A DNA stretch of 64,000 nt, taken from NCBI GenBank assembly GCA_963693365.1, contig CAVNZM010000018.1:1798001-1862000 (forward strand). The letters are read 5' to 3'. The notes under the pieces are model-generated. The model was given only the letters and a program-made list of their open reading frames with translations. It was not told where the DNA came from and searched no databases. Shown one piece after another: positions 45,213 through 58,589 of this stretch. Made by a program: the position numbers and the translations under genes. How positions within the stretch are numbered: position 1 is the stretch's first letter; each line of letters opens with the position of its first letter. Source of the stretch: Amoebidium appalachense (Eukaryota > Ichthyosporea).

Positions 45213-46073
45213 GTCTAGCTAAAGCGGGAAGGGGGGGGGGAGGGGGAGGGGGGATTGTCTAGATAAAGCGGGACCCACCTCCACCAATACACACACACAC
45301 ACACACACACACCGTGGCACACACACACACACACAGACACAACAAAAAAAAAAGGCGTCGATGTATGGTCTGATAAGAATCATTCATTGCAGGTGGCCGT
45401 TATGTTTTTGTGGACCAACAAACCTGTTTTAGTAGCCATACAACATGTTTTTCATGTTCTCCGTTACAAACGGTTGTGACCTTTGCTGCACACTTGCATT
45501 ACTATCATCAGATAGACTCTTGCATTCGCATATATCAACTAAACTAGCAATATTGAGGTTGTAAAGGCGACAAACTAATAATTAGCATTGATACGGGGTC
45601 TATGGTTGTCATTCTTGCTAAGAATAGAAGTACTGGCACACTATACACCGAGTCGGTATGCTCGTTTTCTCTGTACAAGGAATTGACGAAAAGTACTTTA
45701 CGATTATAATATGTAAACTAATCTATGTTGTTACATACACTAACAGCTCAAGAGGCTATTACGGTAAAAAAGTGATGAATACAAAAACACAAAATACCAC
45801 TAATAGCAAATGAAATCAGGAAGTTACCTAATACAGAGGCAAAGACGAATATTATCAAAAGATTACACACTAATTTTACCAGATAGCTCCCAAAACCATA
45901 GAATCATTTCAGCACCTCGGACAAATAGGCGCCATTTTTTGTGCCCAATTACTTAGAATCATTTCAGCACCTCGTACTGACACACAAGTCATTACACCAG
46001 GGGATAGGGGGTACTATACGGAATTTCACACCGCTCACCCACCAAAATCGCCGCCATGCCATGAAAATGCAGG
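43038..46073. other. Intergenic region upstream of the phosphodiesterase gene
   Basis: No exon seen. Positions 43038-44590 are free of homopolymer and dinucleotide arrays and have CCAAT/ATTGG motifs near 44070-44095 and 44405; this includes the promoter side of the phosphodiesterase gene. A CA array spans about 44740-44850, a poly-G block 45179-45253, and a smaller CA array 45292-45335. A 20-base sequence, AGAATCATTTCAGCACCTCG, occurs twice, near 45900 and 45955. Confidence 0.6.
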
Positions 46074-47576
46074 CTACGTAGCCCGCCCCTGCCTGTCCCC
46101 GTACCGCATCAATTTTTCCGCCCAAAACCTCACAATATTCCTTACGGTAGCTTCGTGGTAGTCACACCCTTTCCTCTCTTCCGGAAGCATACCCAGTAAC
46201 TTCTGAATACACCCTAAATGGGTCGACCAAGAATACGAATTCATCTCGTCGCAAAAATCGCTCGTTTTGTGGATCCCCACTACTACACGCATGACCAGAG
46301 AAACGTCCCCACGGTTTTTACACACCGACGCAAAAGACCTCCGAACCTCCTCAAGGAGACTGTTTTCAGGTCGGGCCGGTTCGGGCCGGACAAATCCGGA
46401 CATGTCGACCGAGATCGACCCTTTGCGCCCCCACCGGCGGTCGATTTTACGCACGGGCGGTGGCAGTGGTTGCTGCTGGCCGCCGGCGGAATTTTCCGGA
46501 AGGTCACGCACGTGTTTTTCGTTCCCGCATGCTGATTCGGCGTCTTGAACCATTAAGTTGGCTGGGTTGCGCTTACTCGTGTGAAGGGCTGTTGTGTACG
46601 GGTGGCCCGGGGGAGGAGGGCTGCGCCTAACAAGACCCGGCCCGGTAGCTACCGGCCCGATATTGACATCGGGAAAGGACGCCGACCTATGGGAAAGTTC
46701 GCTCGCGAGCGTAAATCTCCGAACAGGAATGCGGCGAGGTTGTTCCATCGATTGGCTTTCCTTCGATAACGGGAAAGCAAATGATTGGGCGGAATTAGGC
46801 GGGCTGCGATCCCACCCCCTGACGGGACTTCCGGTCCAAAACTCACGGTCATACGGGCCGGATTGCGACCCGATTTGCTCGTTCCGCTGGCTCGACCCGT
46901 CCCAATGGCTCATCGCGTCCGACGGCCGGTTGTGGTCGAAGGGAGTGAGTGACATGGGGCTGTCGATGGGTTCTTTGTGATTTTGTGCACGTGTACGTGG
47001 GGGAAAACTGTGTTGCCTCTCCAAGGGTGCTTTTCGAATCGGGTCAGAGTATGTTTGTGACGCCACGGTACTGGTGAGCAGGTGCGACCCGTGACCAGGC
47101 CCGTATTCGCGGGAAGACGCGTGACTCAAAAACGACGTGTCTCGGTGCGTGGTTGGGTGGTGTTGTTGTTGTGGTTGTGCGTAGGAATGTGTTCGGTGAG
47201 AATCGGTGGTTGTTGTCTGATGGTCTGATAGCGAACTATTGCAAGAAAAAAGACTTGGTTTGGAGTATATTTGTTCGGAAGGCGTGTATGTGGCTACATG
47301 TTCGGAGGAAGAACCCGAATGCGGACTGTCCGTATAGTAACTCTGTGTCTCCCCGACTAATCTGCTTGCGTACACACGTGAATTTCTGTGTGGTTGTTGC
47401 TCAGATATTTCGGGGCGGTGTGTTTGTATGTCGGGGTATTGGGGTTGGCTGTATTGTATTGGTTGTGTGTCGCGGTGGTAGCTTGGTCTTCTGAGGGATG
47501 GCGGGTCTGAGTGTTGGCGATCGTCGAAAAACATTGCGCGGTCTGGGTGGTGGGTGGTGTGTGACGGCGACCAATT
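46074..47576 (-). CDS. Unrecognised protein, terminal exon
   Basis: Acceptor CTTCCACAG. A 500-codon open exon from NWSPSHTTHHPDRAMFFDDR to a TAG stop at 46074-46076. The reading frame continues open upstream of the acceptor, but that extension (47577-47777) is repeat-like Cys/Val text and is not coding. Confidence 0.85.
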   Translation of the reverse strand, partial: NWSPSHTTHHPDRAMFFDDRQHSDPPSLRRPSYHRDTQPIQYSQPQYPDIQTHRPEISEQQPHRNSRVYASRLVGETQSYYTDSPHSGSSSEHVATYTPSEQIYSKPSLFSCNSSLSDHQTTTTDSHRTHSYAQPQQQHHPTTHRDTSFLSHASSREYGPGHGSHLLTSTVASQTYSDPIRKAPLERQHSFPPRTRAQNHKEPIDSPMSLTPFDHNRPSDAMSHWDGSSQRNEQIGSQSGPYDREFWTGSPVRGWDRSPPNSAQSFAFPLSKESQSMEQPRRIPVRRFTLASELSHRSASFPDVNIGPVATGPGLVRRSPPPPGHPYTTALHTSKRNPANLMVQDAESACGNEKHVRDLPENSAGGQQQPLPPPVRKIDRRWGRKGSISVDMSGFVRPEPARPENSLLEEVRRSFASVCKNRGDVSLVMRVVVGIHKTSDFCDEMNSYSWSTHLGCIQKLLGMLPEERKGCDYHEATVRNIVRFWAEKLMRYGDRQGRAT

Positions 47577-48339
47577 CTGTGGAAGGGAAAACAAAATAAA
47601 TGGATTGATTAGGAACATTTTACTTCCAAACTCATTACAGGGGCTTGTCCTAACAAAATGTTTGTAAGCACAGAGACAGATACACACACACGAAATGCAC
47701 CCACACACATCCACACAACTACACACACAGAAATAGACACATACAAATATGTGCACGTGGCACACATGAAAATGCACAAGTGTATCGGCATTCCTTTACA
47801 ACAACGGTGCATTTACCAGAAGGACGAAGGCATTTCATTGCACACACAGACAAGTGTGTTCAGTTAGCGAGGATAAATAATGCAACAAAGAACAGAAAAG
47901 AAAAACAACAAATAAATAACTAAAGCAGAGAGAATAAAAACTGTGCGGGACAGAGAGAGGGTAAATGAATCAAACCACGAACATAAAATTATCAGTTTAT
48001 TATGTTTGTGCATGGGAAGGTGCGTTTGTGCCTAAAGGACAAACTACAAACTACAAAACGTTACAAAAATGACAAACCCGAAATCAAAACGCAGAAAGCG
48101 CGCAGGCAGACACTTGAACAGAGCCCATCAACAGACGGGGACCAATGTCTCCGCGGCGGGGGGGGGGGGGGGGGGGGGGGAGGGGGTGTTACTCACTCTG
48201 TCAGAGCCACTATCCCTGTTGTATTCCGCAGGCCAGGTGTTCGAATTAGCGTATTCCGGAGAATATCTGTTTGCAATTGCCAAACATTTGGCACAATGAT
48301 GGGGAAAGATGGGGAGGAGTGAAGGGAAAAGGTGGTGGT

Positions 48340-48399
<60 letters not shown>

Positions 48400-49259
48400 G
48401 GGGGGGGGGGATGTATGCGTTAGAGGGGGGGGGGGGGGGGTTTCACACCCATTTACACACCGTAAACATGCCCATTTTTGCATAAACAGAAAGTAAGTGA
48501 GCGTTTTGCCTTTAGTAACATTGCTTCTCAGGGGATTCCCTTCCTCCCCCCTCCCCCCCCCCCCTCGTTCTCTGACGCAAACAACAAAAGCCATTTCCCT
48601 CAAACGAGCACAAAGCGCCACTCCGCACAATACGCCAGGTTTCCGGGCAAACACAACATGCTGTAAATAATCCGTTTTGATTTCGTCTTCTCTAGCTTTT
48701 CTATCCTGCAACCCATTAGTCCAAAAGTGCACGCTGTGTCCATGCTTGTAACTTATCCCCTACAAACCCACACAAGCATAAAGGGGCTCTCTTTTAGGAA
48801 TACGGGTCGGGTCAGGTCCGACCCATTTGCGCTTTGTGATGGGCCAGGTGCGTACTAACCATTAACCATTATTTTGGCCTGACCCAAGGGGCCAGTAAAT
48901 CGGCCTAAAAGAAACCCCTTTAAACACGACCCATGTTTCGCTTGCCACACATACGCCAACACGCGCAAATATAACACTCCCCCCCCCCCCCCCCCCCACC
49001 TCCCATCCCCCGCTTCCCCCTTCTAAACCCATACAACGAACCCATTTCAACCCATGCATGTTGCGTACCTGTGTCTCTGCTCCCCCTCCCACGCATCATG
49101 ACTCCTCCTCTCTGCGTGCGTATATTTCTCCTGTATGCGTGACCGTTGACTGCCGGTCACATATGGTGGCATGGCGTCGCAAGTCATCTCATCACCCCCA
49201 TGGGAGGCGTGGTTATAGGCCTGCCCATCCATCTGCGACTTGTTTTCAGCAGCCCATGC
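46074..49259 (-). CDS. Unrecognised Ser/Gln/His-rich protein, 3' exons
   Basis: Three exons joined by phase: 49069-49259, 48197-48266 and the long terminal exon 46074-47576; together 587 residues plus stop. The chain is S, Q, H, P and R rich and looks disordered (for example MSLTPFDHNRPSDAMSHWDG) up to its last ~100 residues. That C-terminal part, beginning near ENSLLEEVRRSFASVCKNRG, has normal composition and a helical pattern and is the only part likely to fold. I do not recognise the family. The composition is consistent across all three exons, which supports the joins. The first exon opens in phase 0 after a TTCCAG acceptor, so at least one upstream exon with the start codon is missing; none could be identified up to 52 kb. 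Confidence 0.75.
48197..48266 (-). CDS. Unrecognised protein, 70-base exon
   Basis: Acceptor GCAAACAG, donor A|GTGAGT. Encodes YSPEYANSNTWPAEYNRDSG then SDR, in phase with both neighbours and of matching composition. Confidence 0.75.
48779..48923. mobile_element. MITE-like element M1, copy 2
   Basis: Same termini (AAGGGGCTCTCTTTTAGG and CCTAAAAGAAACCCCTT), same CGGGTCGGGTCAGGTCCGA interior, bounded by TA on both sides. It lies in an intron of the gene at 46074-49259. Confidence 0.78.
49069..49259 (-). CDS. Unrecognised protein, upstream exon
   Basis: Acceptor CATTCCAG, donor AG|GTACGC. Encodes AWAAENKSQMDGQAYNHASH to HDAWEGEQRH. Confidence 0.75.
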
Positions 49260-50594
49260 CTGGAATGAGGGAAATGCGTGTGAGGATGGGATGGGGATAG
49301 TGTGAGAGTATTTGTGCGAGGGCCATAAAAGCTTTACCGATGGTGGGCTTCACCAGCGAAAGTGAAGGGATTTAGAGGTATTTTGGGTTATTTCTCATTT
49401 CTCCTAAGTAGGTATGCAACCCCATAATTATTGTTTTCCGGCCTACATTGCTCTCACCCTCGTACCCGCAGGATCCAAAAGAGAAATGATCACCGAATAT
49501 ACATACATACAAAGTCCTCGTTTGACTTATTCTACCAAAGCGGCAACACGGCGCGTTTCTTACTAAGGGCATGTGTCTGCGAAATTGCACGGGACAAACA
49601 CAACTAATATCAGCCATTCAACAGATGCTAAGTAATGGTAGGCTATGTGCCCCATTGAACTTCCATTTTCAGGTTCACACCCCATCTTCAAAACCTGCAT
49701 TGCTTTTTAAAAGGGGACAGAGCCGCAACCATGGCGAATGTACAGCCCACAGCAAATCAAAATACAGGACACGGCTTGGATGAAATAGAGTGAGATGATC
49801 TCTGATGTGCACAAGATCCGTCGATGTTTAGCACCATGTGCACATTTAGAGCTCTCAGACAGCACCCCAAACAAACCTTGGCGAAGGCACATACACACAT
49901 GCACCCGAGTCAATGCAAGTCTACCTACCTCTTGCGATTGCACGTTTCAATGTTTTCATCAGTGCCGCATCACCATTAATTCGACAAGTGCTATCATAGA
50001 GCCAGGATCATGTGCTTTGAATAGTGGAATGGTACAGTTCTCTTGAACCAATTGTGAATTGTTCCTTTTTCGTAAGCAATCCTTCCACTTATGAAATGCA
50101 GAATTGCCTTTCATGAACACCTACAATAGAGCGTACGTTGCTGTGTTTGCAATGTACATGCCATGCTAGAAGCATTCAAAGCATTCATATGTTGCCCACG
50201 TACAACCCTCCAGCAGTCAGATTGCTGGATTAGCCAACAACCGAAAAGATCGGATGATACAAGTAAGGCCCCAAAAGACAATAATAAGGTCCTGTCTTAC
50301 AGGTGGCTAATATGTAGTATGCGCTTGGTTGTTGCAAACTACGTTCTGTCCGCAGTGTGAAGCAAACAAACTAAAGGTTTCAACTATCGAACGGCAACAT
50401 ATATGTTTAGCTTGTGTGTTGACTATGACTATTTCATGGCTGGCTTTCACGATTCGCGGCGCGCACCCCCTCACAGGCTGTGAAATTAGGTGGTTTATGG
50501 CCACAGAAGCACCCCTGAGGCATCGAAAACTGTCTCTAACTTTTTGAGGTTGAGTCCACCATTTTTTCAGCCAGTAGCTCTAATACAGCCAAAT

Positions 50595-50627
<33 letters not shown>

Positions 50628-52855
50628 GTGTAACCCCATAAACTTTTGGTGGCTCTACTATAATAGGTGCTTCCAGGCATTGGAAAAGTTTGGCCGAAAA
50701 TGCATAAGGCAAGCGGTATGGCAACAGCCAGAAACGAATTTCACACCCTGATAAATGGTAGGCGACCGTTGTTTTGATTGAGGAATGGTTAAACCAATCA
50801 GCATGTGTCCAAGAATAGCGCATGGTTTTCAACCAATTAAATGAAAGTAATCAGCAGGCGCGGTCTTCAGATCTCAGTTTAGATCTGGTGTATGAAAGTC
50901 TACATATGCGGCGCCGCGGAGATATAATGACGAGAGCGTAAGCTATAATGACAGGTATTTAATTATGAATCATTTGTACATATCCGTTTTCCATTATACG
51001 ACATTGTAGAAAGGTCGAGCAGAAGCTGTTTACACACCGTTAGAAAAAAATTATACATTTTAGACGAATCAGAACGGATATTGTCCAAAATGATGTTCGT
51101 AACCTATTGTTGATTGGTTATCAATTTTCATTGGACCGACTGGATCACTGGAACTCTGCAACACGTCCCGCATCTTTCAAGTAGAACTTTGTACAACATT
51201 TAATACACGTTATAAAGGACCTACCGGTGCAGAAACATAGCCGGTGTTGTCCACAATGCCTAATTTTGCGTTCCAATTCTGCATATGCAATGGAGGGAAA
51301 AATCCGAGCAAGCAAACTGACACAAACCTACAAGTGCAATCCTGTAGCCAAAAAATCCAATAACCCAATCGAATGAGTTGAGTCAGGAAGGAATGTTGCG
51401 AGTGCCCACTACCGGCGATTGGTACGAGGAGAAGCATACATGGAATTGGAATGTTTATTCGAATACCAGCATATACTTAGGCCTTCTGTCTGCCTAAGCC
51501 GTGGCACAGTAAAATCATTATAATCCCCGAAGAAAATCTCCCGAATATTTTGGAGATGACGGTGTTGAACTGTGTTGTTACGGCTGTATTTGATCTTATC
51601 AAAGTGTTGGGTAGGTTTGGCAACTCCCGGGGTTGATTAGACCAATCCAATGTGTTAATCTCTATTTGTCAACCAATCATATTCCTAAGAGCAATGGACC
51701 AATAGCTGTTCGACTCATGATCGTGCTTGCCATGGCATAATATCGATGATGTGCGTGTATGCCCTTATTCGTGTAAGACGTGTGTTGCGTTATCTTTCTG
51801 CATTATTCCTGACTGATAATATTCCATTTTATCATTAGGGTTTACATAGGCGCACAATCTATCGAAATATTGATATCCGGCAGTTTTAGATGTGGTCAAG
51901 GCTTCCTCCCAATCGCAATTGCAAGTTGGGCTTCAAAAAAGTTTCGCATGGCCCCCATGGTGCACGAGTAATCGAGGCGCCGCTCGGATTCCATGAAAGG
52001 GAACAAAGAAATTCCAGGCTGTCCTTGACACTTCCAGAAGTTGACCGAAGATTGGCTCAGGCTCAGGCGTCTTGCAAGATCCTCATTTCACTGTGTGATG
52101 AGATGGCGATTTATTCTTGCACCAAAATAAAAACAAATTCAGGATGACTCATTATCATTTTCAGTGCATCGTATATGTGAAGAGTCACTGCAGAGTGCAG
52201 ACAACGTCAGTGTACACTGCAGTAGTGCCACGGTGTATGGACTGCAGAGTTATATATATGCAGATGTATGCACTGAGTATTGGGCTAATTATCATCATGA
52301 CATTTGGACTGTGCATGTATACGTAGGTTGCAGATTTGACACTGTGACATTGCATACACATGTGCGAGTCATGATTAGTGACTCGAACACTCGCAGTGAC
52401 GGTAATACAATAGTCCAATATATCGACTATTATTTGATACTGGTCGAACAGACATGCTCTTACATAAAGCTTTGCTAAAATAGATATCACTCACAACCAT
52501 GCAGACAAGGTAGTGGCATCCGTATATGAAATGTGTTTGTGCACATGTACATACACATAAGTGTCATGACGTCGTACTGCTGGCGGCGCCGGTGCAGAGC
52601 CTATACAGTCTGCGGCGTGTGTCAGCGTGCTCATGATGAATCACATTCACAGGCTCTGTGATTGCATATCTCAGGCTTGTAGTTGCCTCTTGGCCAGTAG
52701 GATTGTAGGCCTAGGCCTACTTACAAAAGTCACAGATCTCTAATATTAGCTCGGCAGCTTCGAATAGTCATCATGATGATCATCGACGCGTACCGTACGG
52801 CGTACGATGACCTCAGCAGGTTCACAATCACTGTGAATGACTATGCATATATATA

Positions 52856-52976
<121 letters not shown>

Positions 52977-53689
52977 TCAATGTCGTTCGGCCAAGTATGT
53001 ACTTCAATCTACGGGAGGGAGGCCTAGGCCTCATGTTTCTAAAGTTATCGATTATTCATCAGGGCATTAACGCCCCGGGCTGCAGGGGCTGGAAGGGGAG
53101 CTCGAGGGGCCCGGACTCCGGACGGGCGGGCAGGCGGGCGGGCAGGGGCGGGGGGAGGGGAGGGGGGGAGGAGGGAGGGAGGGAGAGATGATCATCCCGG
53201 CTGAGTGCACCTACAACCTATCTTTTTGGCCTGCGAGCTCAGCCCTGTACCGTAGATGGCGCTCAGCAAAATGTGATCATCATATCGGTATCTCATTCTC
53301 GTGCACGGATGGCACCGGTATACGTAGCTTTCATAAGAAATTCGCCTAAATATAACCAATAAGGGATTTTTAAAGGTACCATGTGCTATTTTGCTTATGG
53401 TATCTTATGAGATACAGTGGTGGCGTATATTCAGTGATTCATATGGATCGATCATGAATCATGATCGAGTCTCATCGAATCGATTGAGATCGTTTGTTTG
53501 TTTACTTTTGCAACCATTTTTTGCGGCCAATCACAAAAAACCTCGGCACATAGCTATTGTAGCTATCTCCGAACCCCCAAACTCCATGCTAACGCCAACG
53601 GGGAAACTACAATATTTTTCTTTTGACTGGATTTATTCGACGGGAAGATATGCAAGTATGCACGGCATACTGAGAAGACAATAAAAACT

Positions 53690-54394
53690 TCACGAGTTAT
53701 CCAGTAACAAGTGCATACTGAGATACCTGAACACTGTGTGAAAATCATATAAATACTCAATGTGACGACCAACAGAATTCAACAAAAAGTCTAAAGTGTT
53801 CACATTGCCAGCCAGTGTGGCAGACGCCCGTAGGAAAAGAGGTAAAACGCGACATAAAAACTCACACCTATCAACATGCTTGCGATTAAAAAGTTCAGCA
53901 CAAAAGTGGCACCAGCGGCGATGGAGACAAAAAATACAACGCCACTGCACAACTTCCCAGGCAATATCAACATCAGAGCACCATACAGACTTATCTACTA
54001 GGGTACGTACAACAGGAGAAATATATCCTGCCAAAGCTCCCAAAAAGCGATAACTTATCAGTACGGTGTTGCCTACCGGGAACATAACACATGCCGACTG
54101 AGTTTTACCTTTGATTTCTCTATCAGAACGAGAAAGAAACTTATACTGCGTATGGTAATAACGCGAAAAGGCAGAAAAAACAGGAAGAGAAAAGAAAGAG
54201 GGAGTGAGATAGCGAGAGGAAGAATCAGGTTGAAAGAGGGTAGGCTGAGGACATTCAGAAGTAGCGTTGGTGAATCGGGAGGGAAGAGGGATGGAGGGAG
54301 GGTGGGGAATGAAAGCATAAAGAGGGTGACCATCAGATATCCTACAGTAACTAAATGAAGAAAAAAACGAAGAGACGATTCCTCCATACGACAA
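53690..54394 (-). CDS. Hypothetical 234-codon open frame
   Basis: An uninterrupted frame starting MSYGGIVSSFFSSFSYCRIS and ending MHLLLDNS in non-repetitive sequence. It is rich in F, S, R, L and C, with no motif I recognise and no clear signal peptide. Length alone makes chance unlikely but possible. There is no splice support and no neighbour context. Confidence 0.28.
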   Translation of the reverse strand: MSYGGIVSSFFSSFSYCRISDGHPLYAFIPHPPSIPLPSRFTNATSECPQPTLFQPDSSSRYLTPSFFSLPVFSAFSRYYHTQYKFLSRSDREIKGKTQSACVMFPVGNTVLISYRFLGALAGYISPVVRTLVDKSVWCSDVDIAWEVVQWRCIFCLHRRWCHFCAELFNRKHVDRCEFLCRVLPLFLRASATLAGNVNTLDFLLNSVGRHIEYLYDFHTVFRYLSMHLLLDNS

Positions 54395-55127
54395 ACAGCA
54401 GCCGAAACTAATATAGTTTCAAAAACACCATGAGTCCATAGGCCAAATCATGAATCACAGTGTATCTTACAAAGTTTACCAGTGCCCAGTGGTCCTTATT
54501 TTATTAATGTACAGTATGAACAATAGAAAAAAAACTACCGCTCAGAAATTTATCAGTTATAATTTTTGGTTCTTTTTCATATCCATGGCCACGTTTAGTA
54601 CCGAGGCTATAATGGCCATATTTCATCCAAACAACAATATTACAATATTAATTAATTCAAGAGGAGAACAGTTACTCCGAAAATTTGGATCGTAGTCTTG
54701 AGATCAGTCTTGGGAGAAGATTGCCACATTAATTGAACCAATCAGTTGCGCGCTTCGCACAAGGAAGGCCGCCGGCCAAGGGTGCGTCTTAGAATTTTTT
54801 TGTAACTTTCCCCCCGACTTGGAAATTAGTTTCTAATATGAAAATCTATGCAATCTTCTAGGGTATTTCAGGGCCATTTCGGTGGCCAAACTTGAATTCT
54901 ACCCTTTTTTTTTTTTCTTTTGTTTCTCAGCCAGCCGGCACGGTTGAGAACACGCCGTGATCTAGATCATGACATAGCCGGAGCCTGAGGCCGCCTAGAG
55001 TCATCATCGTTCTCACAGTGACCACTTCAGATCACCACGTAGTGACGCACTATATTGGCAATATATACACACCTGCCACGTAATCGTTCGACCGTCGGCC
55101 TCAGCCGCGACGCATGACCGAGCATAC

Positions 55128-55499
55128 TGAGCCGCTTCGCGTTGATCTAAATATCTAAATATCTAGATTGTTAAATTTACGTATAAAACTTCCGCAATTC
55201 TATCGATCTGTTAAATGTTTAAAGTTTCATAAAATCTAGATCGATTTCGACCCTCTTCCAGATGGGCGCATCTGGAAGAGGGGGGGCGGGGGGGCTTCTA
55301 GATGTCTGGGATGAGACGATTGGTCCTTGGAATTCGCCTAATTATCTCTTATCCAATAGAATTGCGAGCTACGATCTAGATAATTCAGTTTCTAAACTGC
55401 TCTACGCGAATCGAGCAGGCTATTAGATATTTAGAGAACGGCATTGTTTCTCTAATTTCGCTGAGTATTTAGATATTTAGATCAACGCGAAGCGACTCA
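55128..55499. mobile_element. Inverted-repeat (foldback) element of ~370 bases
   Basis: Left arm starts TGAGCCGCTTCGCGTTGATC and runs about 35 bases to 55164; the right arm at 55466-55499 is its reverse complement with one mismatch. The interior holds a smaller hairpin (CTCTTCCAGATG / CATCTGGAAGAG) and further TCTAGAT-like palindromes. No coding capacity and no clear target duplication. Confidence 0.75.
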
Positions 55500-56127
55500 T
55501 TCTAATTTTCAAGGCCTAGGGTATGAGTTGGCGCGTGATCAGTCGCTTCGGAAGGAGAGTTTTGTCAGCCTTGAAAAGTAAGAGCTACCACCAAAGGTAG
55601 CTGCAGTATACACACGGTCCTTCCTTCTGTCCTTGAATGAAAACGGTTACGTACTACATCTACCGCCCGAGTCATGTCATCACTTGCTTGGCCATAATGA
55701 GGCCTCAGGCTCCCCATGGGCAATGCATATGGCCATTTGCACGTACTGATATGGGCCTCATCATCCCGGAGAAGCCAGGAGAAGCCTTGATATTTTATCA
55801 TAATTGAAGGCCTTCAAGTTAACCAGTTATGATCCCTGTCCGACTCGTGAAAAACGTCGTGACAGTCACCGCCTCAGTGGCCATGCCAAACGTACGTGTG
55901 TATGTATCCAGTGATCTCCCACGTGCACCGTGCTAGGCCTAGCCAATATCAAAGCCTCCCGGTCAGTTTGATAGCTGGAGCCCTTTTGGTACAGTACCAC
56001 CAGGGCTGGAGTGTATTAGCAATAAGGCTAGTCCACTATTCATCAGTATGAGCCCGGGGGTTGTGAGCCATGGCCAGATCTGGACGTGCTTTCTTTAGGT
56101 CTTCCTGTAATCTATCTCTCGTGACAG

Positions 56128-56895
<768 letters not shown>

Positions 56896-57081
56896 CCCCC
56901 CCCCCCCACGGCTCTCTCGCTTTCGGATCCCGGAGTCTCGAAGCTCCCCCCTCCCTTTCGCCCCTTCCCCCCTCCCCCTCCCCTCCCGCGGCCTCCCCCT
57001 CTTTCATGAATTCAAGGCTCTCTCCCTCCCCCGGGCCGCCCTCCTTTCGATCTACTGAGCTGAGGCTCTCTCTTGCCTTCT

Positions 57082-57115
<34 letters not shown>

Positions 57116-57208
57116 ACCCGGCGCCCTCCACCCCGTCCCCCCTACCCACCGTACCCGGCCCCCAACAGACGACAGCCCCTTCTCGCTCGAAAAAGGCTTC
57201 GTCTGCAG

Positions 57209-57265
<57 letters not shown>

Positions 57266-57498
57266 CCCTCTCACATACACCCACGCGCACGCGTATGTAT
57301 ACACTGCATGGTACTACTTGAATACACCGTGTCACAGATCACGAGTCCAGGGAAGATTGCCGTCTTGTTTTGGTGAACTGTATTTGTATTTAAAAGTAAA
57401 TTATTGATATCCTGCTGTCGTAACCATGGTCACTGTAAGGTCACTGTGCATGTGATCAAAGTTTGTGTTCAAATTGTGTGTGTGTGTGTGTGTGTGTG

Positions 57499-57535
<37 letters not shown>

Positions 57536-57828
57536 TCGAATGCCACCTGCTCACATGTACTGCTGTTTTAGCACCCGTATACAGCACCATGCAGTACCGG
57601 CGGACAGGCTGAGAAGATCATTTGGAACATTCAGAAAATCATTAAGCCTTTCATTCAAGAGTCCAGACACAACATCTTGTGGGAAATCGAAAACACTAAG
57701 ACACATGTTTCTTCCTGTTAATCCCTCCCCCTCGCGGGGCCCCACAAAAAAAAAAAACCAAAAAAAAAAAAACCACCCCTCCCCAGTGCGGCACTCGGAC
57801 ACTTAATTGTTCCATACCCCCCCCCCCC

Positions 57829-57861
<33 letters not shown>

Positions 57862-58032
57862 TCTCCTCTCCCCCTTCCCCCTACCTTGCTCCCCCTCCCC
57901 TGCTCCAGTTACTGAGCTGCTTTCTCAGTGGCACGGAGATTATGCAAGCCCCCCCCCCCCCCCCCCCCCCCCCAAACATACACACGCGCTGGTTCCCCCC
58001 CCCCCCTCCCTCCCCCCCCCCCCCCCCCCCCC

Positions 58033-58072
<40 letters not shown>

Positions 58073-58384
58073 CCCCCCCCCCCCCCCTCCAAAAAAAAAA
58101 AAAAAACACACACATGCACACACACCCATATGGCCCAGCAAGTTACAGCCAAAGGGGTTTCATTTAGGTGCAGTCACTGTTTGCCCACAGAAACTTTGAA
58201 TGCCATGGTGCATGAGTCAATTATATATTTTATTCTTATTACATTTTTATGTTTACATCATTATTTAAAATTCATCAAGATTATGCATGATTTTTTACTC
58301 CTTTTCTGCAAATAAATTCTATGTCGCAGTTCTTATCCCCCCCCCCCCCCCCCCCCCCCCCACCCACACACACACACACGCACC

Positions 58385-58444
<60 letters not shown>

Positions 58445-58589
58445 CACACACACACTGTTGTTACTTTTCAAACCACCCTCTTAACTCCAAAAAAAAATAC
58501 ATTGTCAATGGAACATACATCAGCACTTTCAAACCCTTAAGTTGTTCCTTTACAAGTACACGTTGGACAAAGGCAGCGTAGGAACGGGG

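Noticed and set aside
47577-47777. Upstream extension of the 500-codon terminal exon (MHFHVCHVHIFVCVYF...)
   Set aside because: It lies above a good CTTCCACAG acceptor, has Cys/Val repeat-like composition, and the 48197-48266 exon joins in phase at that acceptor.
49727-49792. Short plus-strand frame from ACCATGGCG (MANVQPTANQNTGHGLDEIE) followed by a GTGAGA donor
   Set aside because: It looks like a possible first exon, but no following exon could be found, and 20 codons are too few to support a gene.
51890-52147. 85-codon plus-strand frame (MWSRLPPNRNCKLGFKKVSH...)
   Set aside because: Composition is plausible, but there is no recognisable domain, no splice partner and modest length.
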